DNA of 64,000 bases, from assembly GCA_963514095.1 (NCBI GenBank), contig OY741275.1, positions 10,611,151 through 10,675,150 on the forward strand, given 5' to 3'. How positions within the stretch are numbered: the first letter of the stretch is position 1; the number at the start of each line of letters is the position of its first letter. The stretch is from Eutrigla gurnardus (taxonomy: Eukaryota; Chordata; Actinopteri; Perciformes; Triglidae). Below the pieces are notes generated by a model. It had not been told where the DNA came from. It made no database searches and saw only the letters and a list, made by a program, of their open reading frames with translations. Made by a program: the position numbers and the translations under genes. Shown here in pieces: positions 1 through 19,800 of this stretch.

Positions 1-2190
1 AGACCCGAGACTGATTAACCGCTGTGCCAAACAAAAAGACAGACGAAGATTAAAGATGACACCAAGGCTGCAAACACCCGCTACTGTTTGCTGTCCCGTT
101 ACGCTCGGTGTAAAGGGATAGACCTGCTCTGAAAAGAAACTTTTAAATATTATTTCCAATCAAAGTGAGCAGTGGCAATGACATTTCATTCACCTCCACA
201 CTCTGCTTAACACTGGGCACTCCGGAGGTACTTGAGTGGAGTAAAGGTTGCAGAGCCTGAGGATCACTTAATTAAATTGTGTGAGTGAGGGGAGGACGAC
301 TTAGATATACAATCTGAGAAACAATATGAGACTTCCCCCTGCAATGTCATTACTGCCCTGGCCATTATTATGAGAGGATTTACATGTAATCCAGCGTCTT
401 ACTCAGCTTGTCAATCATCACACCAAAGTGTGTGAAACTAGACAAGGGGCTAGAAAGCCACAGCAACTGATAGTGCCACCTGTTCTTAAAGAATTAAATA
501 CAAAAAGCACATAACATTTAGATGCTAGCAGCAACTCTTCATGGTAACATGGTTAGGCTGCAGCATGACTTTGCTATTTTTTAAAGACTACATTGTCTTG
601 GCAACCGTGCAATCATTTTCATTGCTCTGTTGTAAGGTGGCAATGCATTGCACAATAATGTAACTGCCCAACCACAACATTGCACAACCGGATTGAGAAA
701 CAGCTACGCATTAAAATAATAAATAAATAATGTATAAATAATAATAGAATCACAAATAATAAAACATTTTTAATACAAAAATAGGCACATATGATGTCCT
801 AAACACAATATCCTGCGATATAAACAACATGCAGTTTGAAATCTCTGGTCCTTTCTTTGCCTGTGTGCAATGCTGTCGGCATTGCAGGGTAAAAGAAACT
901 CATGATGAATTTCAAAGACAGCTGGGAGCAGGTCAGCTGACCGACTGAGAGGAACTACAGCGTGGTCAAGGCACTCTGACACTTCTAACAAAATGGGGTC
1001 AGTGTGTTCAGACAGCAAGGTCAAGACCCGGGTCTGAGCAGCAGTGACCTCGCCCTCATTAGAAAAATGTTGGGGTTTAGTTTCCAGTAAACCTCAACAT
1101 ACTGCTCCTCGGGTCTCATATACAAAACAAAAGAATAAGTAATGTGTGCACAATGGTAACTGATGCACATTTAAGTATTCATTAAGCATCTAGCAGCTGC
1201 CCTGTTTACATACGAGTCAGGCAGGTGTGCACATAAACTCCATCAGTTATATATTTCATGAAATCTTTCATGTTTTTAAATTAATCTGGCTGTGCTGAAT
1301 GTAAGTATCACATGGATTATCTATTTTGTTGCAGATGCCATCTAATAAAACTTTGCTGGGAATTGTATTGGAACAACATGGGAGCTTAACACATCCCAAT
1401 CATGTTGGAGTCTGCTTTGTCAGTGACGTGCTGTTCATAGTTTTAATCAAACTGATTCCTTTCCGCTTTTTGCAAGATTCTCTGGGAGGATGAAACCGCA
1501 GGCGAGGCAATCTCTGGATTGCTTAAGTTCTTTATTATCCAACGTCTTAACTGTCATTTTGGTCTGGCCCATTACAGTTGTGGGTGTTGCCCTCTGCCAT
1601 TTAGCAACATTTGAGGGGGTGCCATTTAAGTAATGCATGATAATTAGGTTCTTCCCCATTTACAAATATACTTCATCACTGGCAGGGATGGAAAACAATG
1701 ATTCCAAAAATGTGATGAATGCACTATGTTTTTGTACTTTAAATACAAGAATAATATAATTCATGTCAAGTCCAATTTTAGAGTTTTTCCATCAAATGTC
1801 AGCCTAAAGCAGCATTTTACCAGCCGTGCCCATAAAGCCCTGCAGGGGCAAGTGCATACCCACTGAAAGTTGCGTTCATTCATAGACTACCAGTAATGGA
1901 CTACAATTTGGCTGCTAACATGAATAATGATGCTTGGCGCTGAAGTAATTCTTCCTCCTCTGATCCAAGCTGCTGTATCAGCCATCTCTACAGGAACCGC
2001 TCCATTAAAACACTGCTGTATCCCGCCCTGTTAACAGCAGCTTTTGTTTTCAAGTGAAAAATGATTGATTCCCCCCGAACCTCCACCTCACTCGGAATGT
2101 GTGAAAATGGATCGGCGGACGATTAGGGACCAGGGTTTTCCCACCATTGTTTGCACCCTCTCGGACAGGAAGTGCAGCCTTGGTACTCAC
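1..2190 (-). other. dars1: dars1 intron 6, left part
   Basis: I looked for the next DARS1 exon (expected to continue with Asn-Ile-x-Lys-Glu) and found none. The stretch is A+T-rich, with no repeat family or RNA gene that I recognise. The intron is therefore at least 2.19 kb. Confidence 0.6.
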
Positions 2191-10599
<8,409 letters not shown>

Positions 10600-12869
10600 G
10601 TCGGACTATATTCTCGGAGAATGAGGACAAAATGTTTCACCGCTGTCTGACAGGGAAAAGCACCACATCAGCTGTTCAAAGCATGGACTGGCACAGGAAG
10701 GAAGGACTTGTTTTGACGGAGCACCAAAGCTACCGGATGCCTTCGGTTCCGGGTAGAAAATACGGACCTCTCGTTGTAGTTCCGACTGACTTATTTTGCC
10801 CGTTGTGCACATGGGGTAGACGAAATAATGGAAACGGGTTATGTAAAATAATGGCTTCAACGCAGGGTCAGTTTTATCATAATTGTTCATGGTAAAACTG
10901 TTATGAATCATAAGATATGATAAACATTGGCGGCATGCAACCTATGACGTATGTAGTATAGTCTTTAATAATAATAAGAATCTACTTTTTTGGCTAATTA
11001 TGAGAACACATACAGAGAAAAATACTTTACTTTTTTTTTTTTAACAGAATTAGAAATACCAGCATGTACAATGCCAGCATGGACAAAATGGCAAAATATT
11101 AGACAGAACTGGTATGTAAAAAAAGTATTGTATACACAAGATAAGTATTCTGTAAGTTATTAAAAATACAAAGAACTAAATAAGAAATATTTCTTACTAA
11201 ATACAAACAATTTCATACTGGATGATTATCTATAGTAAAGATCTATACCGTCTAAAGGCTCTACCGTTTATTCAGTGTAGGATTTATATTGACAGTGACA
11301 GATGAATCATATGGCATACAACATGGTCTGCATTAAAAGCTGTACATTTAAAACCTGTAATGGCATCAGGGGATATTTTGGTGTAAGAGGATTATTGACA
11401 GCCTATATGCAATTCTGTTTCCGATAAAGAGGTACCACAGAGATCTTAACCTGACCTACTAAAGTGCAGTTAGTGGTCTAATGACTCCTTATTAGACGGT
11501 TCCTTAATGCTGAAAAATGTGAAATATCTGCAGTAGGTAAATAAACGTTTCACACCAACAACAACATGCCCACAAACACCACCGTGTGTGGTCATGTTGT
11601 GATTTTTATAAACCATTAGAATAAAAAAAATCGACACTCCCCATGAAATTGCTTTCACGCCTTGGGTCGAGTGCACTAGGTGCATCCAGGTATCCAGTGA
11701 CCTTTACAGGAATGGCCAAGCGTTGCGAGTGATGGTTTGAATACAGTGGGGGGTCATCAAAGCTTTTCTCAGGCTGTTGACCACAGGAGCTCCTGATGCA
11801 GGAAACAGCCTTCCTGCTGCTCACTTTCCAACCAAAACAATGTAACCATTAGTAGAGCAGGTCGCTGCCCAAAAGGAACCTGTGGTATTTGCGTTGCTTT
11901 CATCCTAAGAAATGGCCCTTTAAAATATTCCCTGCACGTACTGGTTATGCTGTCACTCATACATTTGATACATCTCAACAACAACAATTAAATGAGGTCC
12001 TTCTGGACAATGGTTTCAAGTTGCAGTTAGAAACTTAGACGCACACCGGTAATGAATCCCCAGTAGAAAGCATTTCCCGTCCATTTCAACAACTTTGCCC
12101 TTTAACCTATAAAGCAAACAAGAAACTCGTCACTACTTCAACACACACTAATGAGTTTGTTATAACTAATATATTAGATGCCAGAAAGTTTGGATTTTTG
12201 CAAACAAATTTGCACAGGAAATTAATGTTGATGTAGTGCAAGAGATGGTGACAGCATCATGAGAATGTGATCATATGAAGTGAGCTAAGTGTGTCTAAAT
12301 AAACACAGAAGAGGCAGTATATGGCTTGTGTATATTATTGAGCAGTCAGTATTTTGTCATCACGCAGAGAGAGAGAGCAAAAGCTTTAATTATGAATGAA
12401 AGGACGCCTTCTTGCATACAGGGGTTTATTCCCAGAGGCGCCCTGAGTATCATTTGTGCACTCAAGCGGGCACTTTGGACAAGCTGTAAAAAATCCCATT
12501 ATGTTTTGTTGTGGTGATAATGGCTATTTATTTTGAGAATGGCATGTAATACACCCATGTGGGGACAAATAATCAGAAACATTCGTGAAGCAAATGCCTT
12601 TAAATGCGGCGAACTCTTGGGAACTGTCATGTAGTATTAACACCATTTTCATCTTGTATATGTGTATATGTGTATATGTGTAACATGTCCATCTTTGGTC
12701 TTTACCAGCTACACAACTTCACCACTAATTGCTACTACTACTATACTACCAACACCAAATGCAGTTGGAACCCAAGGGAACACTGTCGCTGTAACGCTTG
12801 CCCCTGGGTGATGTTGGAACTTTGAAATTGTATTGACTCTGGAAATTTTGAGCGTATTCTAGTCCTGCT

Positions 12870-12945
12870 CAATGTGTTAAGTGTTCTGAGATGACTTCTG
12901 TTGTGATTTGACACTATAAATACAATTTAATTGAATTAAATGTTC
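12870..12945 (+). repeat. Probable LINE/SINE 3' tail fragment
   Basis: The string gttgtgatttgacactataa followed by an aattgaatt-type tail matches a very common fish retroelement 3' end (usually gtgatttggcgctatataaa plus ttgaa repeats). Family assignment is from memory. The unrelated-looking sequence to its left may be the degraded body. Confidence 0.5.
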
Positions 12946-14168
12946 AAATCATGTTTGTGATAAGATAGGACTTTTTTTTTTTATCAAGAGGGAAATAGTT
13001 TGTTTAGGGTATATACCCTTTAAAACGTTTTTTTTGTTTTGTTCATTCTTAACATTGTTTGGTGATTTGCATGTTTTTTGAATATCTGATTCTATCTGAT
13101 CTGATTATTTAGGTTTAGATCAATCAGTTTACGGTGTGTCTGTGTATATTCTGTGTTGATATGATCCCAAAGCCTCTAACTTCCTTCCCTGATGGCGGTA
13201 AAAGAAGCAGATGAAGGGGATTCATCTGAACACTTGAAGTGTTAATCACATATCTGTCCCTGCACAGACTGAGACAGTCCAGCTCGTATGCTAATTCTGA
13301 AACATCTGGGAACATTTCCAACTGAAAAAAGCACCTTTTGTTTTATCCTCTTTCACTGTGAGAGACCAGAGCCCCCAAATAGCTATTAACCTTGTGGCCT
13401 GATGGAGGCACTTCACACCTTTTTTTTCTTTCTTTTTTTACATGTAAAGAAATGGAAATGTCCCTCATTTGGAATCTTGAATGGATGCCAGCGTCACATA
13501 GCTCAGCAGCCGTTATGACTTCATTCTCCTTGACATCTATTGCTGCCGAATTCCTTTGGTCTCCAACTTGAACATCACCCTGTCACCAGTCCACCCAGGT
13601 TCATTTCTAGTATGTGTTGGAGATAAAAGAACCCACAGAAAGATTGATGTCAGCATGTGTGTTTAAACTTGTCATTTTTTAATGTCTTATCTTGTCACTA
13701 TGTAATTTCAGCAGATTTATTGCCAATGATATATTGCGTGAGTGCTCCACAAAGAATATGTCTGCCTTTTTGCATCTTTAGAATATACAACCTGTGTCCG
13801 GAATACTATTTTTCATGTTGTTTTGTGAGCTGGGAAATAACTAAACTGACCCACTGACCCGGCCTGAGAAGTGCATGAGGATAACACTTGTTTACAAGCC
13901 AAATGTAATGGAGGCAGTATATCTAACTGAGAAGAAAGGAAACGAGTCAAAGGAGAACATAACATGCTATTTTCTTTGTTAGGGAGCCATATGGGTGCTA
14001 ATTATAACCAAAGATTTGAGCTTTTGTGCCTTTGCTGCTAAAGATGTAAAAGTGCACAGATGTCCTTACAATTACAGGGTCTGCCTGCATAGTCCTCCTG
14101 CTTTCTAGCCAGATCAGGTGGAGACATTTGTGTTGACCCCCAAGCACCCACTCACCCCCTCCCCCCAA

Positions 14169-14181
14169 CACACACACACAC

Positions 14182-14233
<52 letters not shown>
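14169..14233. repeat. (AC)n microsatellite, about 65 bp
   Basis: An AC run with two CG interruptions lies just downstream of the cxcr4 poly(A) signals. On the cxcr4 strand it reads (GT)n. Confidence 0.97.
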
Positions 14234-14235
<2 letters not shown>

Positions 14236-14318
14236 CTCATCCCCCAACCCCCAAGGGAAGGAGGAGCTGTTTTTAGGTGAAAATGCAAACCAGTCATTAT
14301 GAGAAGCAATGAAATTCT

Positions 14319-14328
14319 TTTATTTATT
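14319..14328 (-). terminator. cxcr4: cxcr4 poly(A) signals (two overlapping AATAAA)
   Basis: The plus strand shows two overlapping tttatt hexamers, reading AATAAATAAA on the minus strand. They are the first such signals after the cxcr4 stop codon, giving a 3' UTR of about 530-560 nt. A GU-rich (GT)n tract follows further downstream. Confidence 0.7.
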
Positions 14329-14858
14329 TTTTCAAATGGTAAAAAAGCAGCATGCAGTTTTTCTTTTACAAAACTTTACAAAAACAAAAAAAACAAAACA
14401 AAAAAAACATCCAGTGTGACTGTGGGCAATAAATAACAGCTTTCAGATAATCACACAATTTAAGTGCGAACATGCAAATGCTACAAACTATGTACAGGAT
14501 TCAAAGAGCAGCTACCATCCATGAAAAAAAAAGTATGTACACCTGAGCTTTGATACAGCAGCACAAATTGCAAAGATTAAAACACGGTAAATGGATCCTG
14601 ATTGTAAAGTTGGATGACAATACAAGGCACAGCCTGAGGACACAATCTGCTTTGAGCAACATACAACTTACACAAATCCCAATAAAAACACACAATCGCA
14701 GTAAAAAAAAAGAGGCAAAGAAATCCAAAAGTATAAAAAAACTCTTCTTTTTACATCTTTTACAGCTTTACAAAATGTAGTAAGTTCTTTGGAATTGGAG
14801 CTTATTCTTTCTCTCTCTCCTGAGGGGTATCAAGTTACAGACTGTGTTTGACTGTTTG

Positions 14859-15980
14859 TTAACTTGACAGAACACTTGAGGACTCGGACTCAGTTGACAC
14901 AGATGAAATTTGCCCACGCTTTTTTGTCATGAGAGTCGCTTTCTGACTTGATCTGCTGCCGGCTGTCAGTGCAGTCCTGGCTGATTTCTTGAACTTAACT
15001 CCCAGGAAAGCATAGAGGATGGGGTTTAGGCAGCAGTGAAAATAGGCCAGCGCCTCTGTGATAGAAATCCAAGTCTCCACCGCTTGTTGCAATTGACAAG
15101 AAGGAGAGATCACATTCAGCATGGCCAGGGTGTCCAAAAAGATGGCAACACAATAGGGCAGCCAGCAGGAGAAAAAACAAAGGATCAGGATGACCGTAGT
15201 CTTCAGCGCTTTCCTCTTCGGAGCCTGGCCCTTGGCTCCTCTTGACAGCTTGGCGATGATGATGCAGTAGCAGATGAGGATGACCAGACCGGGCAGTACG
15301 AAGCCCACCAGGATGTGCTGGAAGCGGGATGTGACTATCCATATTATACTGCTGTCTTGCGGGTAGATGCGCTGGCAGATGATCCTGGAGTCTGTCACCA
15401 TGCTTTTATCGGAAACGTGGTAGTTTGAAGAACTCATGTCTTGCACCCTGGCAAATACCAGGTCAGGTACGGTCAGCACAGCAGCAGGCAGCCACACACC
15501 CACATAGATCACCCTGCTCGCAAGCAGCTTCCTTATAGCTTGGCTGTTGGTGGCCCGCACAACTGCCAAGTATCTGTCTAGACTGATGAAGGCCAGGATC
15601 AACACACTGCTGTACAGGTTCACCGTGTAGATCACGTGCACGGACACACAGAGGAACTCTCCAAAGTACCAGGTTTTGGCAGCATCCACGGCCCAGAAGG
15701 GCAGCGTGAGGACGAACAGGAGGTCAGCCAGGGAGAGATGGAGCCGGTACTTGTCTGTCATCGTCGTTTTGACCCTTTTCTGGTAGCCCATGACCACAAC
15801 AACTAATCCATTGCCGATGATTCCCAGGATAAATATAATTCCATAAACTGTTGGTAGGAAGATCTTGTTGAAGTCGCTGCTGAGCGCTCTGCCACATGGC
15901 TCCTGGTTGTCTATGGCGAAATCTCCAGACTCCTCTGACATGTTGTCACTACTGTTATAGTCAAATGAATAGTCAGTGAA
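14859..15980 (-). CDS. cxcr4: cxcr4 coding exon 2 (373 residues, all seven TM segments)
   Basis: The acceptor is tttctttcag before TTCACTGAC. Thirteen codons, beginning FTDYSFDYNSSDN, precede an internal Met at 15939-15941; starting there would lose the sulphation and glycosylation sites. The reading frame is open to the stop at 14859. Confidence 0.96.
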   Translation of the reverse strand, partial: FTDYSFDYNSSDNMSEESGDFAIDNQEPCGRALSSDFNKIFLPTVYGIIFILGIIGNGLVVVVMGYQKRVKTTMTDKYRLHLSLADLLFVLTLPFWAVDAAKTWYFGEFLCVSVHVIYTVNLYSSVLILAFISLDRYLAVVRATNSQAIRKLLASRVIYVGVWLPAAVLTVPDLVFARVQDMSSSNYHVSDKSMVTDSRIICQRIYPQDSSIIWIVTSRFQHILVGFVLPGLVILICYCIIIAKLSRGAKGQAPKRKALKTTVILILCFFSCWLPYCVAIFLDTLAMLNVISPSCQLQQAVETWISITEALAYFHCCLNPILYAFLGVKFKKSARTALTAGSRSSQKATLMTKKRGQISSVSTESESSSVLSS

Positions 15981-16356
15981 CTGAAAGAAAAGGGAATTGA
16001 AAAGTTAGAAAACAGTTGACAGTTACATTACTTATCACATCAGCTCTTTAAGAAAAACACATATAAATCTGCTAACTTGTTTCTAAAGTTGGTGTTGTCT
16101 AAAAGTTTAAATTTATATTTGCACTTTTTTATGTATTGTTTTTTTTAATCATTGGATGAATTGCAATGTATTTGAATTTTTTTTTTTTTTTTTTTTTTGT
16201 AAAATGAGTGAATTATATACCAACAAAAACACTGGTGTAAAAATGATTAAACACAACAACAACAACAAGTCTACATTATAATTAAACCGCCTCAAGCAAA
16301 ACGGATCTAAACTGCCACATGTTTAAAAAAATACCGATAAAGGAACTCACCTCCAT
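14859..16356 (-). CDS. cxcr4: C-X-C chemokine receptor type 4, complete
   Basis: This rhodopsin-family G-protein-coupled receptor of the plasma membrane binds CXCL12 and guides migration of blood, germ and lateral-line cells. Coding parts are 16356-16351 (Met-Glu) and 15980-14859, joined in phase 0, giving 375 residues. Visible hallmarks in full-length numbering are: N-terminal tyrosines next to acids and an N-S-S glycosylation site; Cys31 and Cys297 for the N-terminus/loop 3 disulphide; Cys113 and Cys204 for the TM3/loop 2 disulphide; WYFG before TM3; DRYLAVV after TM3; CWLPY in TM6; NPILY in TM7; and a serine-rich tail STESESSSVLSS for phosphorylation and arrestin binding. The second extracellular loop is about 14 residues longer before its cysteine than in human CXCR4. 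Teleosts have cxcr4a and cxcr4b; I do not assign which this is. Linkage to DARS1 matches mammals. Confidence 0.98.
15981..16350 (-). other. cxcr4: cxcr4 intron 1 (370 bp)
   Basis: A canonical GT-AG intron, much shorter than the roughly 2-kb human intron. It holds a poly-T run of about 22 bases near 16177-16198 (plus strand) and an AAC triplet repeat near 16254-16268. Confidence 0.9.
16351..16356 (-). CDS. cxcr4: cxcr4 coding exon 1 (two codons)
   Basis: ATGGAG is followed directly by the donor gtgagt. This mirrors mammalian CXCR4, where exon 1 also encodes only the first few residues. The 5' UTR continues to about 16425. Confidence 0.88.
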
Positions 16357-16416
16357 GTTTACCACTCGTTGATAACGTAACGTCAGGACCAGTGTGCGTC
16401 TGTGTGTTGCAGCGTG

Positions 16417-16480
16417 GGGATCAGTTGCGCCTATAAGCAATCAACTCGATATATAGGCGGGCCTGGCCCCGCCCTCCCAG
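16417..16480 (-). promoter_or_regulatory. cxcr4: cxcr4 core promoter (TATA box and GC box)
   Basis: On the minus strand, GGGCGGGGCC (16474-16465) is followed by TATATATC (16455-16448), so transcription should start near 16417-16425, about 65 nt before the ATG. The 5' UTR contains a CRE-like TGACGTTA. A GCGTG core lies near 16413 on the plus strand, a match to the hypoxia-response core; mammalian CXCR4 is HIF-inducible. The GC and TATA boxes are seen directly; factor binding is inferred. Confidence 0.72.
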
Positions 16481-16527
16481 CAGGAGGAGGAGTGGGAGGA
16501 TGCGTTCGTCTCCAAAAACGGGTGCGC

Positions 16528-16538
16528 TATAAAAACCA
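16528..16538 (+). promoter_or_regulatory. Plus-strand TATA box, divergent from cxcr4
   Basis: CTATAAAAACC on the plus strand is a near-perfect TATA box. It lies about 75 bp behind the cxcr4 TATA box and points the other way. A transcript from it would start near 16560-16570. No protein exon is recognised downstream, so a noncoding divergent RNA is the likeliest product if it is active. Confidence 0.4.
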
Positions 16539-16790
16539 ACGAATCTGCTTGTGGTGAGGGCGGCAGTTTGTGAAACTTTTTGTAAAGAAAGAAAGAACAA
16601 AAACTGTCTGTTATTTCGTCACCTCATAAAAAACGTTGCAGCAAGTCTCTGGGGACAGCGTGTTAAAGGACTGTATTATTTTGCAGCTGTTACAATTATT
16701 TCATGACAAAAGGCTTAGATTATTTTTTTAATATGCTACATTTCTGGCATTATCTCTGTATGCAATGGAACGGGAAGTAAAGAGCAAGAA

Positions 16791-16895
16791 CTATAGTAAT
16801 ATAGTTTTAAATAATAGCCTGATAACTATAGTAATATAGTTATTAATAATAGCCTGATAACTATAGTAATATAGTTATTAATAATAGCCTGATAA
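16791..16895. repeat. 35-bp minisatellite, three copies
   Basis: Units lie at 16791-16825, 16826-16860 and 16861-16895. Copies 2 and 3 are identical and copy 1 differs at two positions. Each copy junction creates the palindrome AACTATA-GTAA-TATAGTT. It sits about 435 bp upstream of the cxcr4 ATG. Confidence 0.97.
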
Positions 16896-19800
16896 ACATT
16901 ATGACACTGCAACAACATCATCATAGAAGTAAAATCACCATATCTGGCTCACTTACACATAATCACATGCAAATGTAATTGGAATATAATGAGAAATATA
17001 ATGAATATTCATAATATATGGAATAATAGCAGCAATACAGGTGTTAAAGGTAGAATAGGTAATTATATTCAGAAACACTTTCTGTTATCATAATGACTTA
17101 TTACTTGAAATCCTCGTAACATACACAAAAGTTTTTGGTTCGGAGATGCGATCAAAGTCAAAGTTTCGGTGGTTTTTCCAAATGACCGATTCAATCTTTA
17201 GTTTAATAAGATCACTATAAAGTGACACTTGATTACAGAAGCCTTTCCACAAGGGTTGTTGGAACATTAGAACAATTTTAGGATTACACATGCTTTCCTG
17301 GTAATACATCATCCGCTCAGCAGCCGCCTCATATTTTGCGCTTCCCCTGCTCATTCTGCATGGACTGACATTTAGAGCGTCCCGGCCTCATATTTGGCTC
17401 CACAAATCACTTCATAACTGTGTCTGATGACAGTTTTCATCAGCGGAGGTCTGAATCCATCCTCACCTTTATACACACCGTGTCTCTCTCAAGTGCTGTT
17501 ATGTCTGCCCTGCCAAGTGCTAAATGACCCCCAGAGGATTTGAAAAGAACCACACACCCTATAATGTGGGATTTCTATCAAATGTATCAGGCCTCAGAGT
17601 GTTGAACATCCATTTTCTCGCAGCTTTACCCAGCCTCTCTGATTTCAGTGAAGGTATGATGACAGGGCCCACCCTCCTCTCAGAGGGAGCCGACGCTTGT
17701 CTGAAACCGAATCTCCTCCGTGGGGCACGCAAATGCTGTTTCTATGTCTTTGATCTATGAGAGCACTGATAGATTCAATGAGTCAACGTGCATCATTGAT
17801 TGCATTGATTACGCCTACTTGCGGTAGATAGGGATTCTTCGAGCTGCATGACGACATAACATTTTGAAAAAAAAAACACAAACACATTTCCATAGAACAA
17901 AATCAACATGTTCTCATCTCTAAATTACCTTTATATGCATCGCAAGCATGCTGCGTTTGCAGAATATGCTTTTTGTGTGAAGGTAACTGTATTTGTCATT
18001 TTCTTTTAGAATATGGGTAATTAGCATACGATGCATCTGCAGAAAAAGAAACAGTCGCCCAGTTTGATTTACAAGCAATCTATTGACACTCAACAGCGAT
18101 GTGTGCACTCAGTCGAGAAAAAAAAATGCAGACAGAAACAAATTAGGAGCTCAGTGATTATAACTTTGATACAATAGCAAAATTCAATAGATAATCTAAT
18201 AATCAGCAATAATACAGCATTCTCAGAGGGATGGTTGTAGACTAATCCTGTGTGTGTGTGTCGTCTTCAGATCCTCCTGCAGTGGGAGTCCTGAGGAGAG
18301 GAACAGGGGGACTCTGCAGCTCAGAGAAAGGCCACTGTATTGGTATGATGCTCTTATCAACGTCATTCAGACGCAGACCGTTTCTCTGTTATCTGTCTGC
18401 AAGCAGAACTCCTGGATGGCATCTGTGTGCTGGATGACACATACAGTATTTCATTTTTGTTTCATTTCTCACATCCCTCTCACAACAGAGGGGGATTCCA
18501 CTAACTCATTCTTGAGTATATATTCAGAAGAATTTCGTCTGAAGCGTTCATGTGTTTTTACAAACTACAAATTCCTCAAATTCCCCACATTATTTTAATC
18601 CAGCCTGATGTGTTGTGTGGAGTCGTTGGCATCTTTAAATTAGTGCAGATTGAGATGGTATTGGATCACTTTGCCATCCTTACAGTACAGTGCAGTACAT
18701 TCATGAGCGTAATGTCTCACAAATACTACTAACTTACTTTATAAATCAGCACCAACAATGCAGAATTCATGAGGTCCAAAGAGTGCATGAATCAAAACTA
18801 ACTGAACGTTCCGAGACTCGAGGAAAATGCTGAAATTGGAAGTGGGATTTCAGTATAAAGCTCTGCTCCGTCAAAACTACTGCTACAGACGCATTGATGG
18901 GTGACACAAAAGTTATGAATGTTTTCTTGGCATTCATTTTGATAGTTTATTGGTTTTCTTGTTCATTTCAAATTCATACATTTAAAAAAGGGGCAAAGAG
19001 AAAACAATTTCCAGTGTAATATCTGTGCCCTGTCTTGTAGCTTTTTTAAAAAAAAAGGTATAATCAGTGCACTGTGCAAACAACCTGCTTTTGCAATGTA
19101 ATTTTCATCATCTGCGGAGTCTGTGTGTACATGGAGATTATCATTTAGTAGGATTTCAACAAAAGAGATCTCATTCCTCATAATAAATAAGACAACCCCC
19201 CCCCCCCCCCAGCTTCAGCAGGATAGCTGCAGCCTCTACTGTCAGCGTGAGGATTCAGATTGCTATCGTCCCGGAATACAAAAGATCTGTGAGCTACTTA
19301 GAATACAAATCACAAGAAGTGTGAACGGCGGCGATGAAGGCTCTCCCGTGAAGAATGGCTATTGAAATGAGGTCGAAGAATGCCAGAGAGATAAAGAGAA
19401 GAATGAGCAGCGCCGTTCAGTCAACAGCAAGTCCTCCAGTTCCAACTCATCCCGGGCCCTTCAGCAAGTCGGCACGGGATCATTTTTCATAATGATACCT
19501 CTGTTCAAATATCACCTTCACTCTTTTTTTTTTCACTCAATCACCACACAGAAAAAAAACAACATCCAACCTTTATTGTTGAAGCTGACTTTGGGTGTTG
19601 CCCATAAATGCCAAAAAAAAGGTTACCTTTAATCCCTTGTCTGAGCACTGTAAAGTGTTTTGTCTGATTCAGCTAAACACAGAAGAGCTCTGAATGCTCG
19701 CCAGTGTATTGTAGACACATTTGGGTGTTCTTTGTTGTGTTATTTTCAGCTGGTAATTTGATTTAATCCGTATTCCACTTATTAAAGTAGTGTTAGTTCC

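Larger units (their letters stand above)
10600..14300. other. Spacer between dars1 and cxcr4
   Basis: This separates the dars1 start from the cxcr4 poly(A) site; both genes point left. It holds a LINE-type 3' tail (about 12870-12945), a short TGTATA repeat (about 12655-12685), homopolymer T runs, and the (AC)n tract at 14169-14233. No exon is recognised. Its right end by dars1 presumably includes that gene's promoter. Confidence 0.6.

Noticed and set aside
10632..10895. Open frame of 87 codons on the plus strand beside the dars1 start
   Set aside because: No recognisable domain, no splice partner, and it overlaps the expected dars1 promoter and 5' UTR; most likely chance.
14995..15342. 115-codon minus-strand frame within cxcr4
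   Set aside because: It is the shifted frame of the strongly conserved cxcr4 coding sequence.
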